NCBI RefSeq assembly: GCF_009720365.1
Contig: NZ_ML769312.1
Span: 1,020,753 to 1,084,752, forward strand
From: Catellatospora paridis
Lineage (GTDB): Bacteria; Actinomycetota; Actinomycetes; Mycobacteriales; Micromonosporaceae
Direction of reading: 5' to 3'
DNA: 64,000 nucleotides
Shown here: positions 16,477 through 24,619 of the stretch, one piece after another
How positions within the stretch are numbered: position 1 is the first letter of the stretch
Layout of the letters: every line of letters begins with the position of its first letter
Translations under genes and position numbers: made by a program
Notes under the pieces: model-generated
The model's database searches: none
Told to the model about the DNA's origin: nothing
The model's input: the letters and a program-made list of their open reading frames with translations, nothing else

Positions 16477-17355
16477 ATGGCGTACGCCATGCCCGGTTTC
16501 GATTATCAGCGCGTCACGGTCGACGACGACGTGGCGCTGAACGTGGCGGTGGGCGGTTCCGGCAGCCCGGTCGTGCTGCTGCACGGTTTCCCGCAGACCC
16601 ACCTGATGTGGCGGCACGTCGCCGCGGACCTGGCCGCCGATCACACCGTGATCTGCCCCGACCTGCGCGGATACGGGGCCAGCGACAAACCCGCCGAGCA
16701 CGGCCCACACACCTATGCCAAGCGGACCATGGCCGCCGACGTGGTGGCGCTGGCGCGGGCGCTCGGCCATGAGCGGTTCGCGCTGGCCGGGCACGACCGC
16801 GGCGCACTGGTCGCGGTGCGAGCGGGGCTGGACCATCCGCACGCGGTCACCCGGCTCGCCGCGCTGGACGTGCTGCCGACCCTGGACATGTGGGACGTCC
16901 TGCACGGCGCGCAGGCGGCCGTGGCGTTCCACCTGTACCTGATGGCCCAGCCGCCCGGCCTGCCCGAACAGATGATCGGCGCGAGCGCGGACGCGTTCTT
17001 CGGGCACTTCCTGGACGTCTGGACCCGCGATCCGCAGGCCATCCCGTCGGAGATCCGCGCGGAGTACCTGCGGGCGTCGCGGGAGGCGGTGCCCTCGATC
17101 GTGGCCGACTACCGCGCCTCGGCGGGCATCGACGTCGAGCACGACCGGGTCGACCGGACCGCCGGGCGGCGGCTGGCCATGCCGGTCACGGTCATCCAGC
17201 AGGACTGGGGTGCCGCGCTGGGCTACGACGCGGCGGCGGTGTGGCGCGCGTGGGCCCCGGACCTGCGCCACCACATCACCTCGGCGGGGCACTTCATGGC
17301 CGAGGAGGCGCCAGCCGAGGTCGTCGGCGCGCTGCGCGCGCTGCTCGACCGCTAG
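16477..17355 (+). CDS. alpha/beta hydrolase, epoxide hydrolase / haloacid dehalogenase-like
   Basis: A 292-residue cytoplasmic hydrolase. The oxyanion segment is LLHGFPQTHLMW. The nucleophile elbow is GHDRGA, with Asp at about residue 107 in place of Ser, as in epoxide hydrolases and fluoroacetate dehalogenases. The catalytic His is in SAGHFMAEEAP near residue 272. ATG 16477 is chosen because GAGGAGC precedes it. It is divergent from the BTAD regulator and probably under its control. A 13-bp hairpin terminator follows. The substrate is unknown; these enzymes hydrolyse epoxides or C-halogen bonds through an ester intermediate. Confidence 0.88.
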   Translation: MAYAMPGFDYQRVTVDDDVALNVAVGGSGSPVVLLHGFPQTHLMWRHVAADLAADHTVICPDLRGYGASDKPAEHGPHTYAKRTMAADVVALARALGHERFALAGHDRGALVAVRAGLDHPHAVTRLAALDVLPTLDMWDVLHGAQAAVAFHLYLMAQPPGLPEQMIGASADAFFGHFLDVWTRDPQAIPSEIRAEYLRASREAVPSIVADYRASAGIDVEHDRVDRTAGRRLAMPVTVIQQDWGAALGYDAAAVWRAWAPDLRHHITSAGHFMAEEAPAEVVGALRALLDR

Positions 17356-17386
17356 CGTCCGGGGCCGCTGCGCGCCGAGGAGACCG

Positions 17387-17418
17387 GGCACGGTGCGGGG
17401 CCGGTCCCGCACCGTGCC
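17387..17418. terminator. bidirectional hairpin terminator
   Basis: GGCACGGTGCGGG at 17387-17399 pairs perfectly with 17406-17418 around a 6-nt loop. It lies between two convergent genes (hydrolase and ssuD) and can serve both. Confidence 0.75.
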
Positions 17419-17443
17419 GTGGCGGCACTCCGGTCCCGGGTTG

Positions 17444-18517
17444 TCACGCCGAGGTGCGCACCAGCGGCAGCACGTGCTCGCCGACCCGGCGGGCCTCCTC
17501 CAGGTGCGGCCAGGCCGACAGGATGAACTCGTCGACGCCCAGGGCGGCGTACTCGCTGATCCGCTCGGCGACCTCGGCGTAGCTGCCGACCAAGGCCGTG
17601 CCCGCGCCTTCGCGGACCAGACCCACCCCGGCCCACAGGTTCGGCGCGATGACCAGGCTGTCCGCCCGGCCGCCGTGCAGGGCCGCCATGCGGGCCTGGC
17701 CGACCGACTCCATCCGGGCGAACCGCTGCTGCGCGGCGGCGATGCGTTCCGGGTCCATGCCCGACAGGAGCCGGTCGGCCTCGGCCCAGGCCTGCTCGGC
17801 GGTGGGCCGGGCGATCACGTGGATGCGCAGGCCCAGCCGCAGGGCACGGCCGTGCTCGGCGGCCAGGGCGCGCATCCGGGCGGCCCGCTCGCCGATCGCG
17901 GCCGGCGGCTCGCCCCACATCAGGTACACGTCCGACAGGCGCGCGGCGACCTGCTCGGCGGCCGCCGACGCGCCGCCGAAGTAGATCGGCGGGGCCGGGT
18001 CGAGTGCCCGGCCGAAGCCGCCGGCCTCGACGCGGTAGTGGTCGCCCTGGTAGTCGAACCGCTCCCCCGCCCAGCAGCGCCGGATGACGTCCAGGCATTC
18101 CGCGGTGCGGCTGTAGCGCTCGCCGTGGTCGAGGAAGTCGCCGTACGCCCGCTGCTCGGCGCCGTCGCCGCCGGTGACGGCGTTGAGGGCCAGCCGCCCG
18201 CCGGACATCGCCTGGAACGCCTCGGCCTGCTGGGCGACCAGCGTGGGCAGCGCGAACCCGGTCCGGAACGCGACCAGCAGCTTGAGCCGCTCGGTGTGCT
18301 GGGCGACGGCGGCGCATACGATCCACGGGTCCGGGCAGGCCGCGCCGACCGGGGTCAGCGCGGCGGTGAAGCCGGACTGCTCGGCGGCGCGGGCGACGTC
18401 GGCGAGGTAGCCGATCGACGCCGTGCGGGCGTGCCGGGCCGCACCCGCCGCCACCGTGGCCGAGCCGACCTCGGTGCCGTCGCCCGAGGTGGGCAGGAAC
18501 CAGTGGAACTGCGTCAT
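17444..18517 (-). CDS. ssuD: FMNH2-dependent alkanesulfonate monooxygenase
   Basis: A 357-residue LLM-fold enzyme of the SsuD type, which releases sulfite from alkanesulfonates with FMNH2 and oxygen. Family marks are FHWFLPTSGDG at the N-terminus, the insertion TPVGAACPDPWIVCAAVA, GGRLALNAVTGGD (about residues 106-118) and PPIYFGGAS. Length and order match SsuD. It needs a separate flavin reductase, and none is visible nearby. It is not in the ssuCAB operon but carries the same 17-nt element 32 nt upstream of its start, so co-regulation is likely. ATG start at 18517. Confidence 0.9.
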   Translation of the reverse strand: MTQFHWFLPTSGDGTEVGSATVAAGAARHARTASIGYLADVARAAEQSGFTAALTPVGAACPDPWIVCAAVAQHTERLKLLVAFRTGFALPTLVAQQAEAFQAMSGGRLALNAVTGGDGAEQRAYGDFLDHGERYSRTAECLDVIRRCWAGERFDYQGDHYRVEAGGFGRALDPAPPIYFGGASAAAEQVAARLSDVYLMWGEPPAAIGERAARMRALAAEHGRALRLGLRIHVIARPTAEQAWAEADRLLSGMDPERIAAAQQRFARMESVGQARMAALHGGRADSLVIAPNLWAGVGLVREGAGTALVGSYAEVAERISEYAALGVDEFILSAWPHLEEARRVGEHVLPLVRTSA

Positions 18518-18549
18518 CCGTGTTCTCCTCGCTCACCGGTCGGCTCATT

Positions 18550-18566
18550 CCTACATTTCCGACCGG
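18550..18566 (-). promoter_or_regulatory. sulfur-regulon element ahead of ssuD
   Basis: Read on the minus strand, CCGGTCGGAAATGTAGG fits the consensus CCGRTMGGAWWTRTAGG. The match to the ssuC element continues beyond the core (18 of 23 positions). It lies 32 nt from the ssuD start codon. Confidence 0.6.
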
Positions 18567-18693
18567 CCTGCTAGCTTATGCGCTCGGCACGGCGCGCGGA
18601 AGATCGCCGGGGCGCAGCGTGGCTCAGCCCGGGCTTTCGTGCGCGAAGTCGACGCCGCCGCGGTGGTCCCCGGCGCCCCAGGTCAGCCGCCGC

Positions 18694-19176
18694 CTACTGG
18701 AGCCCGGACCGCACCGAGGTGACGCGTCGGGTGTTGAAGCCGAGCCAGTGCATACGGCCCAGGTAGCGCGCGTGCTCGATCTTGAGGCAGCGGTCCACGA
18801 TCACGTCCAGGCCGCCGTCCTCGGCGATCCGCGCGCCCTCGGCGTTGACGACGCCGAACTGGCACCACAGGGCCCCGGCCTGGATCTCCACGGCCTCGCG
18901 GGCGATGCCCGGCAGTGCGTCCGGCGCGCGGAAGACGTTCACCACGTCCACCGGCACCGGCACCTCGCGCAGGCTCGGATAGCTCTGCTGCCCGAGGATC
19001 TCGGTCTCGCGGGGGTTCACCGGGATCACCCGGTAGCCGTGCCGCTGGAGGTAGTAGCCGACGAAGAAGCTGGCGCGCAGCTGGTTGCTCGACAGGCCCA
19101 CCACGGCGATCGTCCTGGCGGTGTGCAGCACCCGCTGGATCGTCGCGGTGTCCTGGTAAGGACTGAGGTCGGTCAT
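18694..19176 (-). CDS. CoA-binding (Rossmann) protein, YccU family
   Basis: A 160-residue single-domain protein of the CoA-binding superfamily. The dinucleotide-fold start is TIAVVGLSSNQLRASFFVG, followed by GYRVIPVNPRETEILGQ (about 47-63), VPVDVVNVFRAPDALP and the C-terminal DRCLKIEHARY, all standard for this family. No enzymatic role is established for it. It lies only 4 nt after metY as the last gene of a metX-metY operon, an arrangement that suggests a role in acyl-CoA or sulfur metabolism. The cytoplasmic location is inferred from the lack of any signal. Confidence 0.85.
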   Translation of the reverse strand: MTDLSPYQDTATIQRVLHTARTIAVVGLSSNQLRASFFVGYYLQRHGYRVIPVNPRETEILGQQSYPSLREVPVPVDVVNVFRAPDALPGIAREAVEIQAGALWCQFGVVNAEGARIAEDGGLDVIVDRCLKIEHARYLGRMHWLGFNTRRVTSVRSGLQ

Positions 19177-19180
19177 CGCG

Positions 19181-20500
19181 TCACCTCCTGGCCGCAGCCG
19201 CGGCCACGTGGGAGAAACCCTGCTCCAGGTCCCAGATCAGATCGTCGACGGACTCGGTGCCCACCGACAGTCGCACCGTGCCCGGCGCGACGCCGGCCGC
19301 CCGCAGCTCGTCATCGCCGAGCTGCCGGTGCGTCGTGCTCGCCGGGTGGATGATCAGGCTCTTCGCGTCGCCGACGTTGGCCAGGTGGGACCAGAGGGTC
19401 ACACCCCGGATGAGGTCCTGGCCGCCGGCCCGCCCGCCCACGCAGTCGAACGAGAAGACCGCGCCCGCGCCCCGCGGTAGGTACTTGCGCACCAGCGGCT
19501 GGTGCCTGCTGGCGGGCAGCGCCGGATAGGTGACGTTGGCGGCCAGTTCGTGCGAATCCAGGAAGGCCGCGATCACCTGCGCGTTCTCGACGTGGCGCTG
19601 CATGCGCAGCGACAGCGTCTCCAGCCCTTGCAGGAACAGGAACGCGTTGAACGGCGCGAGCGCCGCGCCGAGGTCGCGCAGGGTCTCGGCGCGCAGTTTC
19701 ATCAGGTATCCGTACGCGCCGAACGTCTCGTGGAACTGCAGGCCGTGGTAGGCCGGGGAGGGATCGGCGATCACCGGGAAGCGCCCGTTGGACCAGTCGA
19801 ACGTGCCGGCCTCGACGACGACGCCGCCGATGCTGGTGCCGTGGCCGCCGATGAACTTCGTCGCGGAGTGGACCACGATGTCGGCGCCCCACTCGATCGG
19901 GCGGCACAGGTACGGCGTCGCGAACGTGTTGTCCACGATCAGCGGCAGGCCGTGCTCGTGCGCGATGGCCGCGACGGTCTCGATGTCCAGGACGTTGCCG
20001 GCCGGGTTGCCGATCGTCTCGCCGAAGAACGCCTTCGTGTTGGCGCGCACCGCCTTGCGCCACGCTTCCGGGTCGTCGGGGTCGACCCAGGTCAGTTCGA
20101 CGTTCATCTTGCGCAGCAGGTGTTTGAGCTGGTTGACGGTCCCGCCGTACAGGGCCGAGGACGACACCAGGTGGTCGCCGGGTTCGAGCAGGGTGAACAG
20201 CGCGGCGGCCTGGGCGGCGATGCCGCTGGCGAACGCCACCGCGCCGCAGCCGCCTTCGAGGTTGGCGACGCGCTCCTCGAACACCGCGACGGTCGGATTC
20301 ATGATCCGCGAGTAGGTGTTGCCGTACTCCTGGAGGTTGAAGTAGGCCGCCGCGGATTCCGGGTCTTCGAAGACGTAGCTGGTCGTCTGGAAGATCGGCA
20401 CGGCGCGGGCGCCCGTGTTCGGGTCGGGCCGCTGCCCGGCGTGCAGTTGCCGCGTCTCGAACCCGAACGTGCGGTCCTGTTCGACGGGTCGGTCGGTCAC
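19181..20500 (-). CDS. metY: O-acetylhomoserine sulfhydrylase
   Basis: A 439-residue PLP enzyme that makes homocysteine from O-acetylhomoserine and sulfide in methionine synthesis. It has the family N-terminus FGFETRQLHAGQRPDPNTGARAV (split here as FGFETRQLHAGQ and onward), LEGGCGAVAFASGIAAQ for PLP phosphate binding, and the Schiff-base lysine in HSATKFIGGHGTS (about residue 213). The C-terminal NVGDAKSLIIHPASTTH is diagnostic of MetY over CGS. It lies 19 nt after metX and 4 nt before the CoA-binding gene, in one operon. ATG-equivalent start at 20500 with a ribosome site inside the short gap. Confidence 0.95.
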   Translation of the reverse strand: MTDRPVEQDRTFGFETRQLHAGQRPDPNTGARAVPIFQTTSYVFEDPESAAAYFNLQEYGNTYSRIMNPTVAVFEERVANLEGGCGAVAFASGIAAQAAALFTLLEPGDHLVSSSALYGGTVNQLKHLLRKMNVELTWVDPDDPEAWRKAVRANTKAFFGETIGNPAGNVLDIETVAAIAHEHGLPLIVDNTFATPYLCRPIEWGADIVVHSATKFIGGHGTSIGGVVVEAGTFDWSNGRFPVIADPSPAYHGLQFHETFGAYGYLMKLRAETLRDLGAALAPFNAFLFLQGLETLSLRMQRHVENAQVIAAFLDSHELAANVTYPALPASRHQPLVRKYLPRGAGAVFSFDCVGGRAGGQDLIRGVTLWSHLANVGDAKSLIIHPASTTHRQLGDDELRAAGVAPGTVRLSVGTESVDDLIWDLEQGFSHVAAAAARR

Positions 20501-20519
20501 GGATGCCTCTTCCTGCGCG

Positions 20520-21728
20520 TCATGCGGCTGCCTGCGCCTGCGCGAGGAAGCGGCGGATGATGGGGGTCTGCCGTGCCTCCTCCAGCAGGAAGCAGTCGTG
20601 CCCGTACGGGGCGTCGATCAGGTGGTACTCGACCGGTTTTCCGGAGGCGAGCAGGGCCTGCTCGATCTCGCGGGAGGCGGTCGGCGGGTACAGCCAGTCC
20701 GAGCTGAACGCGATCAGCAGCGTGCGTGCCGTGATGTCGCGCAGCGCCCGGGTGAGCGATCCGCCGTGCTGGCGGGCGAGGTCGAAGTAGGTCAGCGCCC
20801 GGGACAGATAGAGGTAGGTGTTGGCGTCGAAGCGTTTGACGAACGCGTCCGCCTGGTGGCGCAGGTAGTTCTCGATCTCGAACTCGGGTTCGCTGATGGT
20901 GTGGCGGATGTCGTCGGCGAACTGCAGCCGCCGGCCGAACTTGTCGTCCAGCGCCGGTGCGGACAGGTAGGTGATGTGGCCGACCATCCGCGCCAGGCCC
21001 ATGCCGGCGTCGGGCGCCCGGCCGGTGCCGTGGTAGTGGCCGCCCTGCCAGGAGACGTCGCGCATGATGGCGTCCCGGGCGATCGCGTTCCAGGCCACGC
21101 CCTGCGGATGCAGCGCGTGCGTGCTGGCGATCGCGACGACCGCGTCGACCTGGTCGGGGTACAGGACCGCCCACTGCATCGCCTGCATGCCGCCGAGCGA
21201 ACCGCCGGCCACCGCGGCGAGCCGGTCGATGCCGAGTTCGCCCAGGAAGGCGCGTTGCGTGCGGACCATGTCGGCGACGGTGACGACGGGGAAGTCCGAT
21301 CCGTACGCCCGCCCGGTCACCGGGTCGGTCGAGGACGGGCCGGTGGTGCCGCGGCAGCCGCCGAGCACGTTGGTGGACACCACGAAGTACCGGTCGGTGT
21401 CGAACGCCTTGCCGGGGCCGATCATCCCGTCCCACCAGCCGAGCGCTCGGCCCGCCGCGCCGTCGCGGGCCTCGGCGGCGAAGCCGTCGCGGGTGCCCGC
21501 CTGCGCCGGTGTCGTGGCGTAGCCGGCCGCGTGGGCGTCGCCGCTGAGGGCGTGGCAGACCAGGATGACGTTGTCTCGTGCGGGTGACAGGGCGCCGTAG
21601 GTCTCGTACGCCACGCGGATCGGCCCGAAGTCGCGGCCACAGTCCAATCGGAGCAGTCCGGGCAGGTCGAGGTGCTGCGTGTCGACGCTGCCGACCGAGG
21701 CGGCGGGCAGGGCCGGGGGCGCGGTCAT
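20520..21728 (-). CDS. metX: homoserine O-acetyltransferase
   Basis: A 402-residue alpha/beta-hydrolase-fold enzyme transferring acetyl from acetyl-CoA to homoserine, the first committed methionine step. Motifs are ILVCHALSGDAHAAGY-like NVILVCHALSGDAH, GWWDGMIGPGKAFDTD, the nucleophile Ser in AGGSLGGMQAMQW, FSSDWLYPP, and the catalytic His in APYGHDCFLLE near residue 370. The ATG at 21728 follows AAGGAC. It heads the metX-metY-CoA-binding operon. On its strand TATAAT (21783-21778) would be the -10, directly overlapping the sulfur-type element, so repression by occlusion is plausible. Confidence 0.95.
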   Translation of the reverse strand: MTAPPALPAASVGSVDTQHLDLPGLLRLDCGRDFGPIRVAYETYGALSPARDNVILVCHALSGDAHAAGYATTPAQAGTRDGFAAEARDGAAGRALGWWDGMIGPGKAFDTDRYFVVSTNVLGGCRGTTGPSSTDPVTGRAYGSDFPVVTVADMVRTQRAFLGELGIDRLAAVAGGSLGGMQAMQWAVLYPDQVDAVVAIASTHALHPQGVAWNAIARDAIMRDVSWQGGHYHGTGRAPDAGMGLARMVGHITYLSAPALDDKFGRRLQFADDIRHTISEPEFEIENYLRHQADAFVKRFDANTYLYLSRALTYFDLARQHGGSLTRALRDITARTLLIAFSSDWLYPPTASREIEQALLASGKPVEYHLIDAPYGHDCFLLEEARQTPIIRRFLAQAQAAA

Positions 21729-21756
21729 GGCTGGTCCTTGAAGGAGGGTCGGTGTA

Positions 21757-21789
21757 ATGTCGTGTTGTCCGATAGGAATTATAGGATAA
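21757..21789 (+). other. possible Cys-Cys leader peptide ORF
   Basis: AAGGAGGG at 21741-21748 is followed 8 nt later by ATG TCG TGT TGT and then TAA at 21787, encoding MSCCPIGIIG. Two adjacent cysteines in a short ORF ahead of a thiol-peroxidase-type gene recall cysteine-responsive leader peptides of mycobacteria. However, the ORF overlaps the putative operator and may lie upstream of the osmC transcription start, so it may be chance. Confidence 0.25.
21769..21785 (+). promoter_or_regulatory. sulfur-regulon element between metX and osmC
   Basis: CCGATAGGAATTATAGG fits the 17-nt consensus shared with ssuC and ssuD. It lies 26 nt ahead of osmC. On the other strand it overlaps a TATAAT box (21783-21778) for metX, so one regulator could control both directions. 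Confidence 0.62.
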
Positions 21790-21811
21790 CCATGGAGAGG
21801 GGTACGCCGAC

Positions 21812-22360
21812 ATGACCATCGTCGATAACGGCGTCAACGTCAAGGCACTGCTCGACGCCCGCGAGGTCCTCAAGGACGCCGCCGAAGCCGCCCAGTTCAC
21901 CTGGCGCGCCACGTCCAAATGGCAGAAGGGCGTGCACAGCACCACGACGATCCAGAACTTCTTCGGCCTGGGCCAGGAGCAGAGCCACAAGGCCGAGGCC
22001 GTCTTCGACGCCGACCACCCCGAGGTGTTCGCGGCCGAGGACAACGGCATCACGCCGATCGAATACCTCCTGGTCGGCCTCGCGAGCTGCCTCACCGCAG
22101 GCGTGGCCTCGGTCGCGCAGAACCGCGGCATCCAGCTGCGCTCGGTCGAGTCCACCGTCGAGGGCAACCACGACATCCGCGGCATCCTCGGCGTCGACGG
22201 CGACGTCCGCAACGGCTTCAACAACATCAAGGTGACCTTCACCATCGACGCCGACGCCTCCCAGCAGGAGATCGAGGCGCTGGTCGCCCAGTCACAGAAG
22301 CGTTCGGCCGTCTTCGACGCGCTCACCAACCCCACCGACGTCACCGTCGAAGTCGCCTGA
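21812..22360 (+). CDS. OsmC/Ohr-family protein
   Basis: A 182-residue protein of the OsmC superfamily, whose members reduce organic hydroperoxides or handle thiol stress. The conserved segment PIEYLLVGLASCLTAGVASVA contains the single cysteine (about residue 92); the first of the usual two redox cysteines is absent, so classical Ohr chemistry is unlikely. The N-terminal extension (about 40 residues before FTWRATSKWQKG) is common in the 'OsmC-like' subgroup found near sulfur and selenium genes. It is divergent from metX with a shared control region. GGAGAGGGG gives a good ribosome site for ATG 21812. Confidence 0.88.
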   Translation: MTIVDNGVNVKALLDAREVLKDAAEAAQFTWRATSKWQKGVHSTTTIQNFFGLGQEQSHKAEAVFDADHPEVFAAEDNGITPIEYLLVGLASCLTAGVASVAQNRGIQLRSVESTVEGNHDIRGILGVDGDVRNGFNNIKVTFTIDADASQQEIEALVAQSQKRSAVFDALTNPTDVTVEVA

Positions 22361-22373
22361 GGAGGGCCGGGCC

Positions 22374-23606
22374 ATCGAGCGCGCCACCACGGTCGTCATC
22401 GGAGCGGGACACGCCGGCCTGGCCGCCAGCCGTTTCCTCGCCGGCCGTTCGATCGACCACGTCGTGCTCGAGCGCGGCGAGGTGGCCAACTCCTGGCGGC
22501 GGGAACGCTGGGACTCCCTGCGGCTGCTCACACCCAACTGGCAGACCCGCCTGCCGGGACAGCGCTACGACGGCCCGGACCCCGACGGCTACCAGACGAT
22601 GGGCGAGGTGACCGCGTTCCTCGACGCCTACGCCACCGCCTCGGGGGCGCCGGTCCGCACCGGCACGAACGTCACCTCGCTACGGCGCGCCGACGGCGGA
22701 TACGTCGCGACCACGAGCAACGGCCGGATCCATTGCCGCACGGTCGTCATCGCCAGCGGAGCCTGCAACCAGCCGACGGTTCCTCCGTTCGCCGAAGCCG
22801 TCCCCAAGACCGTCACGCGGCTGACCCCGTTCGACTACCGCGGCCCGGCCCAGCTTCCCGACGGCGGGGTGCTCGTCGTCGGCGCGTCGGCGACTGGAGT
22901 GCAGCTGGCGGCGGAGCTGCGCCGAGCGGGCCGGCCGGTGATCCTGTCGGTGGGCGAGCACGTACGCCTGCCGCGCACCTACCGCGGGCGCGACGTGCTG
23001 TGGTGGATGGACGCCTCGGGCCTGTGGGACCAGCGCTACGACGAAGTCGACGACCTCGCCCGGGCCCGGCGGCTGCCCTCGCCGCAGCTGGTCGGCACAC
23101 CCGAGCGCACCACACTGGACCTCAACGCGCTCGCCGCCATGGGGGTCGAGCTCGTCGGCCGCCTGGCGGCGGTGCGCGACGGCCGGGCGCTGTTCTCCGG
23201 CGGTCTGCGCAACGTGTTCTCGCTCGCGGATCTGAAGTTGCGGCGGCTGCTGGACACGTTCGACGAGTGGGCCGCCGGTCGCGACATCGACGTCGACCCG
23301 CCCGAACGTTTCGCGCCGACCGCCGCGGCCGAGACCGCGCGACTCCAGCTGGACCTGCACAGCAGCGAGGTCCGCACGGTCCTGTGGGCGACCGGGTTCC
23401 GGCCCGACTACCGCTGGCTCGACGTGCCCGTCATCGACGCGAAGGGCCGGCTGACGCATGACGGCGGCGTGGTCGACAGCCCCGGGCTGTACGCGCTGGG
23501 GCTGCCCCTGCTGCGGCGGCGCAAGTCCACCTTCATCCACGGCATCGAAGACGACGCCCGTGACGTGATCGACCACCTCGCGCGCCACCTCGCCGCACCG
23601 AGATGA
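22374..23606 (+). CDS. flavin-containing monooxygenase-like NAD(P)/FAD protein, non-canonical start
   Basis: A putative 410-residue class B flavoprotein monooxygenase or related oxidoreductase. The FAD-binding Rossmann motif VVIGAGHAGLAAS is near residue 8-20, and the second nucleotide site is VLVVGASATGVQLAAEL (about 165-181). LWATGFRPDYRWLDV and a C-terminal YALGLPLLRRRKSTF are typical of the family. The first ATG or GTG in frame (22464) falls after the FAD motif, so a start there would destroy the fold. GGAGGG at 22361-22366 is correctly spaced for an ATC at 22374, which I take as the probable start; a sequencing error is the alternative. It follows osmC by 13 bp and is likely cotranscribed. 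Confidence 0.75.
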   Translation: MERATTVVIGAGHAGLAASRFLAGRSIDHVVLERGEVANSWRRERWDSLRLLTPNWQTRLPGQRYDGPDPDGYQTMGEVTAFLDAYATASGAPVRTGTNVTSLRRADGGYVATTSNGRIHCRTVVIASGACNQPTVPPFAEAVPKTVTRLTPFDYRGPAQLPDGGVLVVGASATGVQLAAELRRAGRPVILSVGEHVRLPRTYRGRDVLWWMDASGLWDQRYDEVDDLARARRLPSPQLVGTPERTTLDLNALAAMGVELVGRLAAVRDGRALFSGGLRNVFSLADLKLRRLLDTFDEWAAGRDIDVDPPERFAPTAAAETARLQLDLHSSEVRTVLWATGFRPDYRWLDVPVIDAKGRLTHDGGVVDSPGLYALGLPLLRRRKSTFIHGIEDDARDVIDHLARHLAAPR

Positions 23607-23828
23607 TCTAACGCCCGCCTGGGCCAGGAGTGCGTGCGCCGAGCCGCCCCACCAGCCATGCCGAGGACTCGCGCAACGCCGCCTGAGGTCATCGACCCCC
23701 CGGGTGGCCCATACCAGGACCGCTGAGCACACAAGCCGTCGTTCTCCAACCAGTCCGTCGAACTGTGCCGTTTCTTACGTTGATCATCTTGTCTTGCGCT
23801 CACCGCACGATCGTGCGAATCTCGTCGC

Positions 23829-24152
23829 GTGAGTACGCGCAGAGTGGCCGCCGACGTGAGGACCGTATTGGCGGCTGTGCAGAACCCGGCTGCGGTGTCC
23901 AGCAGCGATGCGGTGCTGGCCGCACTGGCGGACGCGCATGCCCGGCGGATGCGGGCCGAGGAGGAGATCCGGCTGCTGCTGGCGTACGGTCGCCAGTTCG
24001 TGTATCCGCACCCGTACACGCTGGGTGAGCTGGCTTCGGCGGCGGGGATGTCGGTGTCAGGTGTGCGCACCGCATACGGACAGCAGGACGTCGACAAGGT
24101 CTCGGCAGCGACCGGCCTGGAGCCCGTGCCCTCCGAAGGAGAGGAAAGTTGA
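23829..24152 (+). CDS. small helix-turn-helix-like protein
   Basis: A 107-residue, largely helical protein with a GTG start. Residues 60-90 (HPYTLGELASAAGMSVSGVRTAYG) look like a helix-turn-helix of the kind found in sigma factor region 4 or small regulators, preceded by a helix rich in charged residues (DAHARRMRAEEEIRLLLAYG). It is followed after one base by an STAS antagonist gene with its own strong ribosome site, so the two form a small regulatory operon. I do not recognise a named family; DNA binding is inferred. Confidence 0.65.
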   Translation: MSTRRVAADVRTVLAAVQNPAAVSSSDAVLAALADAHARRMRAEEEIRLLLAYGRQFVYPHPYTLGELASAAGMSVSGVRTAYGQQDVDKVSAATGLEPVPSEGEES

Positions 24153-24153
24153 C

Positions 24154-24555
24154 GTGGAGGTCACAGACGTCGACGTGCACGGCGACGACCCGCGCGAGGC
24201 GGTCGTGGCCGTCTCCGGCGAGATCGATCTGACAGCCCGTGACGACCTGCTGAACACCCTTTACTCGGCAATCCACACGGCGGGCGTCACGAGAGTCGTC
24301 GTCGACCTCGCCCAGGTCTCGTTCATGGATTCGACCGGGCTGCATGTCCTGATCACCGCCCGTGAGCGCGCGCTCGGTTCGGGTGTCGCCTTCCACGTCG
24401 TCGGGGCCACCGGCATCGTGCGCCGGGTGCTGGCGGTCACCGGCCTGCTGAAGCTACTGGCCGGTGACATGGACGCCGATCCGGACAAACCGGCGCCGCC
24501 GCCCGCCACCGACCCGTCGCACGCCACGAGCCTGCCGTCGGCGACAAGGTCATGA
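24154..24555 (+). CDS. STAS-domain anti-sigma factor antagonist
   Basis: A 133-residue RsbV/SpoIIAA-type protein. VVAVSGEIDLTARDDLLNTL opens the domain, and VSFMDSTGLHVLITARE contains the phosphorylatable serine (DSTG). GIVRRVLAVTGLLKLL is the usual closing helix, after which a proline-rich tail of about 25 residues is disordered. GTG 24154 follows GGAGAGGAAAG by 6 nt. It is cotranscribed with the small helix-turn-helix gene. No kinase or phosphatase partner is adjacent; the 7-9 kb module is the nearest candidate. Confidence 0.85.
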   Translation: MEVTDVDVHGDDPREAVVAVSGEIDLTARDDLLNTLYSAIHTAGVTRVVVDLAQVSFMDSTGLHVLITARERALGSGVAFHVVGATGIVRRVLAVTGLLKLLAGDMDADPDKPAPPPATDPSHATSLPSATRS

Positions 24556-24619
24556 TGGTCGCCGAATCACTGCTGCCGCGGACGGCGGTTCGGGCCGGGC
24601 CGGGACGCTCGCCGTCCGG

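Noticed and set aside
14456..17355. Start of a secondary-metabolite cluster marked by the SARP-like regulator
   Set aside because: No synthase, synthetase or tailoring genes flank it; neighbours are an amine oxidase, one hydrolase and sulfur genes.
21729..21811. A SAM-type riboswitch ahead of metX
   Set aside because: Only 83 bp separate the divergent genes and no paired-helix aptamer core could be recognised.
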